A stretch of 64,000 bases of DNA, from NCBI GenBank assembly GCA_003222035.1, contig QHUS01000045.1, forward strand, positions 153,360 to 217,359. The letters run 5' to 3'. How positions within the stretch are numbered: position 1 is the stretch's first letter; every line of letters begins with the position of its first letter. This DNA is from Gemmatimonadota bacterium (GTDB lineage: Bacteria; Gemmatimonadota; Gemmatimonadetes; Gemmatimonadales; GWC2-71-9). A program made the translations under genes and the position numbers. Below the pieces are notes generated by a model. It made no database searches. It worked only from the letters and a program-made list of their open reading frames with translations, and was not told the DNA's origin. Shown in pieces: positions 36,252 to 43,948 of the stretch.

Positions 36252-37631
36252 CTACAGTGCGGACAATTCCTGGCGCGCCATTTCGATGCGCTCCTTGAAC
36301 GTCCGATCCCGCATCATTTGCCGCTCCACCTTGTCCACCGAGTGGATGACCGTGGAGTGGTCGCGGCCGCCGAACGCCTGGCCGATCTCGACCAGCTGCA
36401 GTCCCAGCATGTTGCGCGCGAGGTACATCGCCACCTGGCGCGGAATGGTGAGGGTCTTGGTGCGGGCCTTGGAGCGGAGCCCCTCGGGGGTCACGCCCCA
36501 GCGCCGCGCCACGACTTCCTGCACCCGGTCGATGCTCGGCGTGGGCTGACCGTAGGTCGCTCCTTCTTCTCCCTGACGGATCTTGTCCGACAGCGCCTCA
36601 CGCGCGAGCTCGATGGTGACTTCGCGGTTCTTGAGCGACGCGAACAACAGCAGCTTGATGATGCAGCCTTCGAGCTCCCGGACGCTCGAGCGGATGTGCT
36701 CCGCGATGAAGCGCAGCACGTCGTCCGGGATGGTGAGCTCCAGGTGATCCTGCTCCGCCTTCTTGCGCAGGATCGCGATGCGGTGCTCCAAGTCCGGGTG
36801 GCCGATGTCGGCCACGAGGCCCCACTCGAAGCGGGAGATGAGGCGATCCTCGAGGCCGGGGATCTCCTTGGGCGGCCGGTCCGACGTGAGCACGATCTGC
36901 TTGTGTCCCTCGAACAGCGCGTTGAAGGTGTGGAAGAACTCCTCCTGCGTCATTTCCTTGCCTTCGAGGAAATGCACGTCGTCGACCAGGAAGAGGTCCA
37001 CGTCGTTGCGATAGCGCCGCCGGAACTCGGACATCGTGCGGGCGTGAATCGATTCGATGACTTCGTTGATGAACTGCTCGGCGCCGAAGTAGTGCACGCG
37101 CGTCGCGGGGTACTTGACGAGCACCGCGTGCGCGATGGCCTGCATCAAGTGGGTTTTGCCGAGCCCCGTGGCGCCATAAATGAAGAGTGGGTTGTACGTC
37201 TTGCCGGGCGCCTCGGCCACCGCGTGCGCGGCAGCGGCGGCGAGCTCGTTGGACTTCCCGATGACGAACGTCTGGAACGTGTAGCGTTCGTTGAGCGGTG
37301 TGGTGAGGACGCCTCCCTTGTCGACGCCGGGGGGCTCGCGGGCCGCCACGAAGAAATCCATCTGCGGTCGCTGCTGGCGATCTTCCTGGACGCGGAACAC
37401 CACCGCCGTCGGCCGTCCGAACACACGCTCGGCGGCGCGCGCCAGCACGGTGGCGTGCTTCGACTCGTTCCATTCGACGGCGAATTGATCGGGGGCGCCG
37501 ACGATCAGGCGTCCATCATCCAGGGCGATCGGCACCGCCGGCTCGAGCCACGTGCGCACCGTGGCGTCGGGGAGTTCGCGGCGCGCCTCGTCGAGGAGTC
37601 GCTTCCAGGCTTCTTTAGTAGACTGCTCCAT
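36252..37631 (-). CDS. dnaA: Chromosomal replication initiator DnaA
   Basis: This 459-residue initiator has all four domains. Domain I is residues 1-85; domain II is a short linker. Domain III is the AAA+ module with Walker A GATGLGKTHL and Walker B LFLVDDVHFLEG, plus a sensor segment with LTSDRPPKEI. The C-terminal domain IV carries the DNA-binding signature FGGRDHSTVIHSVDKV. It binds DnaA boxes and opens oriC. Its promoter overlaps a DnaA box, which suggests autorepression. The gene is divergent from the rpmH operon. Confidence 0.97.
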   Translation of the reverse strand: MEQSTKEAWKRLLDEARRELPDATVRTWLEPAVPIALDDGRLIVGAPDQFAVEWNESKHATVLARAAERVFGRPTAVVFRVQEDRQQRPQMDFFVAAREPPGVDKGGVLTTPLNERYTFQTFVIGKSNELAAAAAHAVAEAPGKTYNPLFIYGATGLGKTHLMQAIAHAVLVKYPATRVHYFGAEQFINEVIESIHARTMSEFRRRYRNDVDLFLVDDVHFLEGKEMTQEEFFHTFNALFEGHKQIVLTSDRPPKEIPGLEDRLISRFEWGLVADIGHPDLEHRIAILRKKAEQDHLELTIPDDVLRFIAEHIRSSVRELEGCIIKLLLFASLKNREVTIELAREALSDKIRQGEEGATYGQPTPSIDRVQEVVARRWGVTPEGLRSKARTKTLTIPRQVAMYLARNMLGLQLVEIGQAFGGRDHSTVIHSVDKVERQMMRDRTFKERIEMARQELSAL

Positions 37632-37674
37632 CCGCGAATAACGAGAGGTGGGACGGCCAGCAAGGGCGGCCCGA

Positions 37675-37703
37675 AACTAACCCGCGCCCTGTGGAAAAGT
37701 CAA
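37675..37703 (-). promoter_or_regulatory. dnaA promoter overlapping a DnaA box
   Basis: A sigma70-type promoter reads TTGACT (37703-37698), 17-nt spacer, TTAGTT (37680-37675), about 45 nt before the dnaA start. The sequence TTTTCCACA (37698-37690, minus strand) is a good match to the DnaA box and overlaps the -35 and spacer, so DnaA could repress its own transcription. Confidence 0.65.
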
Positions 37704-37705
37704 CC

Positions 37706-37733
37706 TTGACCGGTCTGCCGACGACCGTATACG
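37706..37733 (+). promoter_or_regulatory. Promoter of the rpmH operon
   Basis: TTGACC (37706-37711) and TATACG (37728-37733) are separated by 16 nt, pointing toward rpmH. The -35 box lies back to back with the dnaA -35 box, so both promoters could be affected by DnaA bound between them. Confidence 0.55.
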
Positions 37734-37758
37734 TTTCCCGGCTTCACGAGAGGAATGT

Positions 37759-37920
37759 ATGGGTCCGACGTATCGCCCGCGCAATCGGCGGCGCATCAAC
37801 AAACATGGATTTCGCGCGCGCATGAAGGATGTGTGGAGTCGCGCCGTCCTGTCTCGCCGGCGGAAGAAGGGGCGCAAGCGCCTCACCATCCGCCTGCCTT
37901 CCAAACACCGGAGCCGCTAA
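37759..37920 (+). CDS. rpmH: Ribosomal protein bL34
   Basis: This 53-residue very basic protein starts [22 protein letters not shown] and ends with the [12 protein letters not shown] segment. The HGFRARM and KGRKRL blocks are the L34 signature. GAGAGGA precedes the ATG. It has a slightly longer C-terminus (HRSR) than the usual 44-47 residues. It starts the rpmH-rnpA-yidD-yidC-mnmE operon that is conserved next to dnaA. Confidence 0.95.
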   Translation: MGPTYRPRNRRRINKHGFRARMKDVWSRAVLSRRRKKGRKRLTIRLPSKHRSR

Positions 37921-37943
37921 CGGGAGAACGGTTTCCGCGTCGC

Positions 37944-38258
37944 GTGCGACTCGCCCGCGGCTCGGAGCTCACTGCCTGCTGGGAACAGGGTCGCCGCATG
38001 CGCACCCGCCACCTCGACGTCGCGTGGCGCCCCAATCCGCTCGGTCACGCGCGGATGGCCATCGTGGTTCCCCGCTTCCAGTTCACCGCGGTCGCCCGCA
38101 ACCGGTTACGCCGACGCTTGAAAGAAATTCTCAGACGCCACCCCGTGGCCGCGCTTCCTCCCATCGACCTCGTCGTGCGCGCGAAGCGCGGAGCGTATGC
38201 TGTCCCGTTCACCGAGTTGCGTGCCGAATTGGCCGCGAGCGTGACGCGTATCACATGA
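37944..38258 (+). CDS. rnpA: Ribonuclease P protein component
   Basis: This protein of about 104 residues (GTG start 37944) has the RNase P protein signature [16 protein letters not shown] (the RNR motif) and the early VRLARGSEL helix. It binds the RNase P RNA encoded at 30416. The start is uncertain. The in-frame sequence upstream (GERFPRR) is also typical of RnpA, but no standard start codon lies there, and a non-canonical start overlapping the rpmH stop is possible. Its stop overlaps the yidD ATG (ATGA). Confidence 0.88.
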   Translation: MRLARGSELTACWEQGRRMRTRHLDVAWRPNPLGHARMAIVVPRFQFTAVARNRLRRRLKEILRRHPVAALPPIDLVVRAKRGAYAVPFTELRAELAASVTRIT

Positions 38259-38482
38259 GCCTCGCTCGCCTGCCGCGGCGCATTGTGATCGCGCTGATCC
38301 GCGGCTACCAGGTGACGCTGTCGCATCTCGCGTTCACGCAATGTCGCTTCGTCCCCTCGTGCTCGCGGTACACGATCGAGGCGGTCGAGCGTTACGGCGC
38401 GGTTCGAGGCTCCTGGCTTGGCGTCCGGCGGATCCTGCGCTGTCACCCGCTGCATCCGGGCGGCTACGATCCCGTTCCCTGA
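38255..38482 (+). CDS. yidD: Membrane protein insertion efficiency factor YidD
   Basis: This 75-residue protein has the YidD motifs [13 protein letters not shown] and [15 protein letters not shown], with the conserved Cys residues. It assists YidC-dependent insertion at the inner membrane. The start overlaps the rnpA stop, and yidC starts 8 nt after it. Position and length are standard. Confidence 0.95.
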   Translation: MSLARLPRRIVIALIRGYQVTLSHLAFTQCRFVPSCSRYTIEAVERYGAVRGSWLGVRRILRCHPLHPGGYDPVP

Positions 38483-38490
38483 GGCCGACC

Positions 38491-40143
38491 GTGGAGCGAC
38501 GCGTCATTCTGGCAATTGTCCTGATGCTCATCGTGGCAGTCCTGCCGAGCATCCTGTTTCCGCCGAAGAAGCCGGCCGGTCGGACAGTCGGACGGTCGGA
38601 CAGCACGGCCACGCCGGAGCTGTCTCCGGCACGAGCGGCTCCGCCCGTCAGTCCGACCGTCCGACTGTCCGACGCCCCTGCGGAGACGGTGTGGGTCACC
38701 TCACCGCTCTATCGCCTCGGCTTCAGCACGCGGGGCGGAGCGCTCGTGCACGCCGAGGTCCTGGGGTACCGCTCGTTCGCGCCGGCGGATTCCAGGCGCC
38801 CGGTGCAGCTCGTGCGTGAGGGGGAGCCACTCCTGGCCCATCGGAGCATCTCAGGGCCCGGGACCGATACCACGGCGTGGACCGACTGGAACCTCACGCC
38901 CAGCGCCACACGGGTGCAGGTGGGGCCGGAGGGGAGGGAGACGACGCTGACGTTCACCGGGGAACATGGATCGACGCGGATCGCGCTGGAGTACCGCTTC
39001 CTGCCCGGTGACTATCGGCTTACGGTCCAGGGCCGTGCCGAGGTCGGGTCCACGCTGCTGGTCGGGCTGGGCGACGGGCTGCGCTCGGTCGAGGCCGATT
39101 CGATGGACGACTTCCGGCATTACGCGGTGGTGACCAAGGCGGCGAAGACCCAGAGTACGGCGTTCCAGTCGTTCAAGCCGGACGAGCGGAAGATCCTCGA
39201 CGGGCCGTTCGAGTGGGTCGGGGTCAAGTCGAAGTATTTCTTCCTCGCTGCGCTCGCGGTCGAGGAGAATCAACCGCGCCTTGGGGCGGCCGTCGTGCAG
39301 GGCGGCGCGCGCACCGTGACGGCCTCGTCGCTGCTCGGGCGTTCGACGGTCGCGACCCGGGCCGCCGTGGCCGTCACCCTGCCCGCCCCCACGGGCGAGT
39401 TCCGGTACGATGTATACCTGGGGCCTCTCGAATATCGGCGGTTGGCGCAGCTCGGTCACGATCTCGACGATGCGAATCCGTACGGCGGCTTCCTGCGTCC
39501 CATCATCCAGCCGGTGTCAGTGCTGGTGGTGAACATCCTGATCTGGATGCACGACCGGCTGCGGCTGGCGTACGGGTGGGTTCTCGTCGTCTTTGGCATC
39601 CTGGTTCGAGCGCTGCTGTGGCCGCTGAACCAGAAGGCGATGGAGTCGAGCCTCCGGATGCAGGCGGTCGCTCCGCTCATGAAGCAGATCCAGGATCGCC
39701 ACAAGAACGATCCCGAGCGGCTGCAGCGCGAGATGATGCGGCTTTACAAGGAGCACAACGTCAGCCCATTCGGCGGGTGCCTCCCCATGCTCCTGCCGAT
39801 GCCCGTCTTGTTCGCGTTGTTCTTCGTGTTCGCGAACACGATCGCGTTTCGCGGCGTGCCGTTCCTGTGGCTCCCGGACCTGTCGCGGCCGGATCCGTTC
39901 TACATCATTCCTATCGTGATGGGTCTCTCGATGTTCGTGCTCTCGAAGGTCGGGCAGATCGGGATGCCGCCGAACCCGCAGACGAAGATGATGTTGTACT
40001 TCATGCCCGCGTTCCTGACGCTCTTGTTCCTCAACTTCGCGTCGGGTCTGAATCTCTATTACGCGGTGAGCAACATCTTCTCGATCCCGCAGCAGTATCT
40101 CATCGCCATGCGCCGTTTGCGGGACCAGGGAAAGAAGACGTAG
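38491..40143 (+). CDS. yidC: Membrane protein insertase YidC
   Basis: This 550-residue protein has a first TM helix (ILAIVLMLIVAVLPSILF), then a large periplasmic domain (about residues 70-330). The conserved five-TM insertase core follows from about 345 (LNQKAMESSLRMQAVAPLMK; PFGGCLPMLLPMPVLFALF; TKMMLYFMPAFLTLLFLNF). It inserts inner-membrane proteins with or without Sec. The segment right after TM1 is made of two heptad arrays that form a perfect inverted repeat and encode GRTVGRSDS and SPTVRLSDA. The GTG start at 38491 is chosen because it places TM1 at the N-terminus. Confidence 0.95.
   Translation: MERRVILAIVLMLIVAVLPSILFPPKKPAGRTVGRSDSTATPELSPARAAPPVSPTVRLSDAPAETVWVTSPLYRLGFSTRGGALVHAEVLGYRSFAPADSRRPVQLVREGEPLLAHRSISGPGTDTTAWTDWNLTPSATRVQVGPEGRETTLTFTGEHGSTRIALEYRFLPGDYRLTVQGRAEVGSTLLVGLGDGLRSVEADSMDDFRHYAVVTKAAKTQSTAFQSFKPDERKILDGPFEWVGVKSKYFFLAALAVEENQPRLGAAVVQGGARTVTASSLLGRSTVATRAAVAVTLPAPTGEFRYDVYLGPLEYRRLAQLGHDLDDANPYGGFLRPIIQPVSVLVVNILIWMHDRLRLAYGWVLVVFGILVRALLWPLNQKAMESSLRMQAVAPLMKQIQDRHKNDPERLQREMMRLYKEHNVSPFGGCLPMLLPMPVLFALFFVFANTIAFRGVPFLWLPDLSRPDPFYIIPIVMGLSMFVLSKVGQIGMPPNPQTKMMLYFMPAFLTLLFLNFASGLNLYYAVSNIFSIPQQYLIAMRRLRDQGKKT
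38579..38601 (+). repeat. GTCGGAC heptad array in yidC, left arm
   Basis: Three GTCGGAC heptads are separated by A and G. The array is identical to 31842-31864 and is the exact reverse complement of 38651-38673. Confidence 0.92.
38651..38673 (+). repeat. GTCCGAC heptad array in yidC, right arm
   Basis: Three GTCCGAC heptads are separated by C and T. It is the perfect inverted copy of the left arm, with 49 nt between the arms. It is in frame in the periplasmic linker of YidC. Confidence 0.92.
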
Positions 40144-40182
40144 GACTGGGGACTCGGGATTGGGGACTGGGGAAGGCGACGA

Positions 40183-41535
40183 TTGCTGACCGATCCGATC
40201 GTGGCTCTGGCGACCCCTCCCGGCCGCTCCGCGCTTGCACTGATTCGCCTGTCGGGCCGCGGTGCGTTCGACGTGGCCGCGCGCGTGCTGCGGCCTTTCC
40301 GACCCGAGCCGGCCCGCACCGTCCACCGGGTGCAGGTGGTTCATCCCACGAGCGGCGCGCCGGTCGACGACGGCCTCGCGGTGTGCTTCCCGGGCCCCCG
40401 CTCGTACACCGGCGACGACCTGGTCGAACTGTCGACGCATGGCGGGCTCGTGGTTCCCGCGGCGGCGGTCGGCGCGCTGGTGACGGCGGGCGCGCGGCCG
40501 GCCGCTCCGGGGGAGTTCACCCGCCGGGCGCTGCTCAACGGCAAGATCGATCTGTTGCAGGCGGAGGCGACCGCGGATCTCATCGACGCCGGCTCGCCGG
40601 CTCAGGCGCGTCGCGCGCTGCAGCAGCTCGAGCGGGGACTGTCCGCGCGCCTCGCCGAGCTGCGGGCCGAGCTGCTCGAGCTCGAAGCCCTGATCGCGTA
40701 CGACATCGACTTTCCCGACGAGGATGAGGGTGCCGTGGCGCCGGAGCGCGTGACCCGCGCGTGGCGGGCAGTGCGTGACCGGATCGCCGGGTTGCTCGAG
40801 ACCGCGCCGCAGGGAGAGCGGCTGCGCGAGGGCGCGCTGCTCGTGATCGCCGGGCGTGCCAACGCGGGCAAGTCGTCGCTCTTCAATGCTCTGTTGGGCG
40901 TGGAACGCGCGATTGTCACCGAGGTGCCGGGCACCACGCGTGACGCAATCGAGGCCTATGCCGTACTCGAAGGCTTTCCGTTCCGACTCGTCGACACGGC
41001 GGGACTACGGCACAGCGACGATCGCGTGGAGAAGCTCGGGATCGAAGTGAGCCGGAGGTATCTGGCCGCGGCGGATCTCGTGCTCTTCTGCCGGGATGCG
41101 GGATGCGAGATGCGGGATGCGGAGTCGGAGCAATTCCTTGCCTCGTGTCGGGCGCCTGTCGTCGACGTCGTGACGAAGGTCGACCTCCAGCGTCCGTCCG
41201 ACAGTCCGACGGTCCCACAGTCCGTCGCCGTCTCCGTCGTCACGGGCGAAGGCCTCGCCGAGCTGCGGCGGCGACTCGCCGAGGTCGCCTTCGGGCGCCT
41301 GCTCGCACTCGGTGACGTCGAGCCGGTCATCACGCGCGCGCGCCACCGGGCTGCCCTCGAGCGCGCCCTCGCGGAGGTCGAGGCGTTTCAGTCGGCCCGG
41401 CAGGGTGGCGTCGACGCGGCGGCCACCGCGACGCACCTGCGCACCGCGGTCGGAGCGCTCGACGACCTCATCGGCGTGGTGACGCCCGACGACGTGCTGG
41501 ATCGCGTGTTCGCGAGTTTTTGCATTGGGAAATGA
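40183..41535 (+). CDS. mnmE: tRNA modification GTPase MnmE
   Basis: This 450-residue protein (TTG start) has the N-terminal folate-binding domain (DPIVALATPPGRSALALIRLSG). The central helical domain follows. The G domain has G1 GRANAGKSSLFN, G2 EVPGTTRDAIE, G3 DTAGLRHSDD and G4 VVTKVD. The C-terminus is CIGK, with the catalytic Cys. With MnmG it makes the cmnm5 modification at U34 of tRNAs. The G domain carries two low-complexity insertions: a GGGATGC-type repeat before the G4 motif (encoding CRDAGCEMRDAE) and a heptad array after it (RPSDSPTVPQSV). Confidence 0.95.
   Translation: MLTDPIVALATPPGRSALALIRLSGRGAFDVAARVLRPFRPEPARTVHRVQVVHPTSGAPVDDGLAVCFPGPRSYTGDDLVELSTHGGLVVPAAAVGALVTAGARPAAPGEFTRRALLNGKIDLLQAEATADLIDAGSPAQARRALQQLERGLSARLAELRAELLELEALIAYDIDFPDEDEGAVAPERVTRAWRAVRDRIAGLLETAPQGERLREGALLVIAGRANAGKSSLFNALLGVERAIVTEVPGTTRDAIEAYAVLEGFPFRLVDTAGLRHSDDRVEKLGIEVSRRYLAAADLVLFCRDAGCEMRDAESEQFLASCRAPVVDVVTKVDLQRPSDSPTVPQSVAVSVVTGEGLAELRRRLAEVAFGRLLALGDVEPVITRARHRAALERALAEVEAFQSARQGGVDAAATATHLRTAVGALDDLIGVVTPDDVLDRVFASFCIGK
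41196..41226 (+). repeat. GTCCGAC heptad array in mnmE
   Basis: Four heptads follow one another with single-base spacers: GTCCGAC, GTCCGAC, GTCCCAC and GTCCGTC. They are in frame in the G domain. Confidence 0.85.
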
Positions 41536-41545
41536 AATGATGGGT

Positions 41546-41653
41546 ATTGGGGTGCTGAATATCCACGAATAGCGTTCCGCTGTGGTTGTCGAAGTAGAGT
41601 CCCGTCGGCTCGGCCGCGCAGTCGGTGAGCGAGGCGAATCGTTGGCCCGTCAC
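41546..41653 (-). pseudogene. Remnant of a PhoX/DUF839-like phosphatase
   Basis: About 36 codons on the minus strand read VTGQRFASLTD, AEPTGLYFD and SGTLFVDIQHP. This resembles the C-terminal end of PhoX-type alkaline phosphatases, where a G-L-x-F-D strand is followed by LFVNIQHP. The surrounding sequence does not continue the family, so it looks like a decayed fragment between mnmE and the subtilase. The match is short and made by eye. Otherwise the 192-nt gap (41536-41727) shows nothing coding. Confidence 0.4.
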
Positions 41654-41727
41654 GATTCTCGCTCGTCTTGCCGACCTACCCAATCAGGGCCATGTTTTCC
41701 GTCCCCCTACATGCCGCGAGGTGCCCC

Positions 41728-43263
41728 ATGTCCGCCCTGAGATTAGTGTCTCGAGTCGCCGCCATCGGACTGGTGGCCGTAGCAGCGTGCGTCCGCGACG
41801 CGCGCTTCCCGTCGGAGCCGGCCATGCGCCGCACTCCACAATTCGCCGCTGTGGCGAGCTCCCGAGTCGTCACCGCCCTCGCCCCCACCGGCCGCCACAT
41901 CGTTTCGTTTAATGGGCAGGTACCGAGCGACTTCGCGCAACAGGTCGCCGCCCTCGGGGGAAAGGTGCTCTGGGTGTCGACCGGCAGCGGCCTCGCCGCG
42001 GTGAGCGGCTTGCGGGGCAACGCGCCCGCGCTGCTCGGCGGCAAGAGGGGCATTCAGGCCGTCGACGTGGATCAGGGCATTCCCCTCGACGTGCCGCGGA
42101 TGGCCGTCGAGACCGCGGCTGACGGCGGCGGTGTCGCGAGCAACGCCAATCCCGCCGCCGCGGTCCGCCACGCCCGGCAGTGGAACATGCGGGCGGTGCA
42201 GGCCGACGTCGCGTGGGCGCACGGATTCCTCGGCTCGTCCAGCGTCTCGATCTTCATGCTCGACTCGGGGATCGACCCGCACCACGCAGACACTGAGGGC
42301 CGGGTGGATGCGACGCGTTCGGTGGACCTGTTGGGGACGTTCGAGACGCAGCTCGATGACGGCACCACGGTGCCTTTCACGGAGGCCGATACCGTTCAGA
42401 AGTATTTCCCAGGCCACGAGGTCTACACCGATCTCTTTTTCCACGGCACGCACACCGGCGCGACGGTGAGCAGCAACGCGGTTCGCGCCGCCGGCGTGAC
42501 GTCGGGAACGATGCTCGTGGCCGTGAAGGTCTGCGGTTACATAAACGAGTGCCCCTTCACCTCCATTCTCTTCGGCGTGATCTACGCGGCGAACAGCGGG
42601 GCGGACGTCGTCAACTTGAGCCTGGGCGGCGCCTTCACCAAGGCCGGCAACGGACGCTTCGTCGGGCTGCTCAACAAGGTGTTCAACTTCGCCCGCAGCC
42701 GGGGAGTCACGGTGGTGGTCTCGGCCGGGAACGGCGCCGCCGATCTGGACCACGACGGCAACACCTATTGGTCCTTCTGTAACACCCCATCCGTCATCTG
42801 CGTGGCGGCGACGGGACCGACGTCCGACGCCAATGCGACAAACCCGAATCCGAACTTGGCGCGGGCCGGTCCCTTCACCGACGTCGATGCGCCCGCGTAC
42901 TTCACTAACTTCGGGCGCTCCGTTATCAACGTGGCCGCGCCCGGCGGCAATAGCTCGTTCGGCCCGCCGCTCACGCCGCCAGCCGGCAGAGATGCGTTCG
43001 TGTGGGCGGCGTGCAGCCAGACGAGCCTGCTCATCAACTGCGCGCCCCTGCCGACCTTCATCGTGGGAGCGCAAGGCACGAGCATGGCGGCGCCCCACGT
43101 CACCGGCGCGGCGGCGCTTCTGGTGTCGATCCTTGGCCGGAATCCGAGTCAGATCAAGGCGCGCATTCAACAGTCGGCAGACAACGTCGCGGGGAACGGC
43201 ACGACCCCGTTCTACGGCAAGGGCCGCCTCAATGTGGCGCGCGCTGTCGGCGCCATCCCGTGA
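41728..43263 (+). CDS. Secreted subtilisin-like serine protease (S8)
   Basis: This 511-residue exported protease has a lipoprotein-like signal (GLVAVAAC), a prodomain to about residue 130, and a complete S8 catalytic triad. Asp is in SIFMLDSGID, His in FHGTHTGATV, and Ser in QGTSMAAPHVTGAA; the oxyanion Asn is in VSAGNGAADLD. It should degrade proteins outside the cytoplasm. The ATG at 41728 is used because it gives a normal signal peptide. A strong terminator-like hairpin follows the gene. Confidence 0.93.
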   Translation: MSALRLVSRVAAIGLVAVAACVRDARFPSEPAMRRTPQFAAVASSRVVTALAPTGRHIVSFNGQVPSDFAQQVAALGGKVLWVSTGSGLAAVSGLRGNAPALLGGKRGIQAVDVDQGIPLDVPRMAVETAADGGGVASNANPAAAVRHARQWNMRAVQADVAWAHGFLGSSSVSIFMLDSGIDPHHADTEGRVDATRSVDLLGTFETQLDDGTTVPFTEADTVQKYFPGHEVYTDLFFHGTHTGATVSSNAVRAAGVTSGTMLVAVKVCGYINECPFTSILFGVIYAANSGADVVNLSLGGAFTKAGNGRFVGLLNKVFNFARSRGVTVVVSAGNGAADLDHDGNTYWSFCNTPSVICVAATGPTSDANATNPNPNLARAGPFTDVDAPAYFTNFGRSVINVAAPGGNSSFGPPLTPPAGRDAFVWAACSQTSLLINCAPLPTFIVGAQGTSMAAPHVTGAAALLVSILGRNPSQIKARIQQSADNVAGNGTTPFYGKGRLNVARAVGAIP

Positions 43264-43289
43264 CGCGATAGCCTAGCGTGCGGTTCCAG

Positions 43290-43330
43290 GGGCGGCGGCC
43301 GCTCGCGCGAGGACCGCCGCCCTGCCTTTT
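43290..43330 (+). terminator. Terminator after the subtilase gene
   Basis: A 9-bp GC stem (GGGCGGCGG at 43290-43298, CCGCCGCCC at 43314-43322) with a 15-nt loop is followed by TGCCTTTT. It lies 27 nt after the stop codon. Confidence 0.7.
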
Positions 43331-43387
43331 CAGGCCTCCAACACCGCGCTGGCGGCGGCCGTATGGCTGAGAGCGAGACCATCACCA

Positions 43388-43948
43388 ATGGAGGATATCG
43401 AATCGATGGACGGGCAGGTCGGAACGGTACCGACGATGCGCTCGGCCGATCGCTGGCTCGCGGGGCTACGGATCGCGGTGGGGGTGTGGTTCGCGAAGGC
43501 GATCTTCACGAAGCTGAGCGTGACGCTCGCGTGGGGCTTCTTACCCGTGCCCACGGCCTCGGACCGCTGGTTGCACGTTATGCCGATCCTCGTCACCAAG
43601 TACGCCGAGGGCAATCCGATCGACTTCTTCAAGAACTTCCTGCTCAACCATGTGGTGCCGAACAGCCAGGTGTACGCCCAGCTCACCGCGTTCGGAGAAG
43701 CCGCGGTGGGCCTGGGGCTCGTGTTCGGGTGCCTCACGTCGCTCGCGGCGGCCATTGGGCTGGTTCTGGTGGTGAACTACGGGTTGGCGGTGCAGTGGCA
43801 GGGGTCGGCGCAGCAGGGGTTCCACTACATGCTGATCGCGACGCTCGTGGTCATTCTCGGCGCGCGGGCGGGGCGGGTGTGGGGCGTGGACGGCTGGGTA
43901 CGAGCCCACCGCCCCGGCTCCTGGCTCGCACGGTTGCCGCTCGGCTAG
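43388..43948 (+). CDS. DoxX/DoxD-like membrane protein
   Basis: This 186-residue protein has four predicted TM helices (RIAVGVWFAKAIFTKL; AFGEAAVGLGLVFGCL; AAAIGLVLVVNYGLAV; YMLIATLVVILGA), as in the DoxX/TQO small-subunit family. An ATG at 43388 is used; ATG 43406 has GGAGG 11 nt upstream and is an alternative. DoxX proteins act in quinone-linked oxidation or envelope stress. Its stop overlaps the end of the convergent beta-propeller gene by 4 nt. A link to methanol oxidation is possible but not shown. Confidence 0.75.
   Translation: MEDIESMDGQVGTVPTMRSADRWLAGLRIAVGVWFAKAIFTKLSVTLAWGFLPVPTASDRWLHVMPILVTKYAEGNPIDFFKNFLLNHVVPNSQVYAQLTAFGEAAVGLGLVFGCLTSLAAAIGLVLVVNYGLAVQWQGSAQQGFHYMLIATLVVILGARAGRVWGVDGWVRAHRPGSWLARLPLG

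Noticed and set aside
31842-41226. Heptad arrays as insertion-sequence ends or a CRISPR array
   Set aside because: There is no transposase, target duplication or regular spacer set; the arrays are short and in coding frames.
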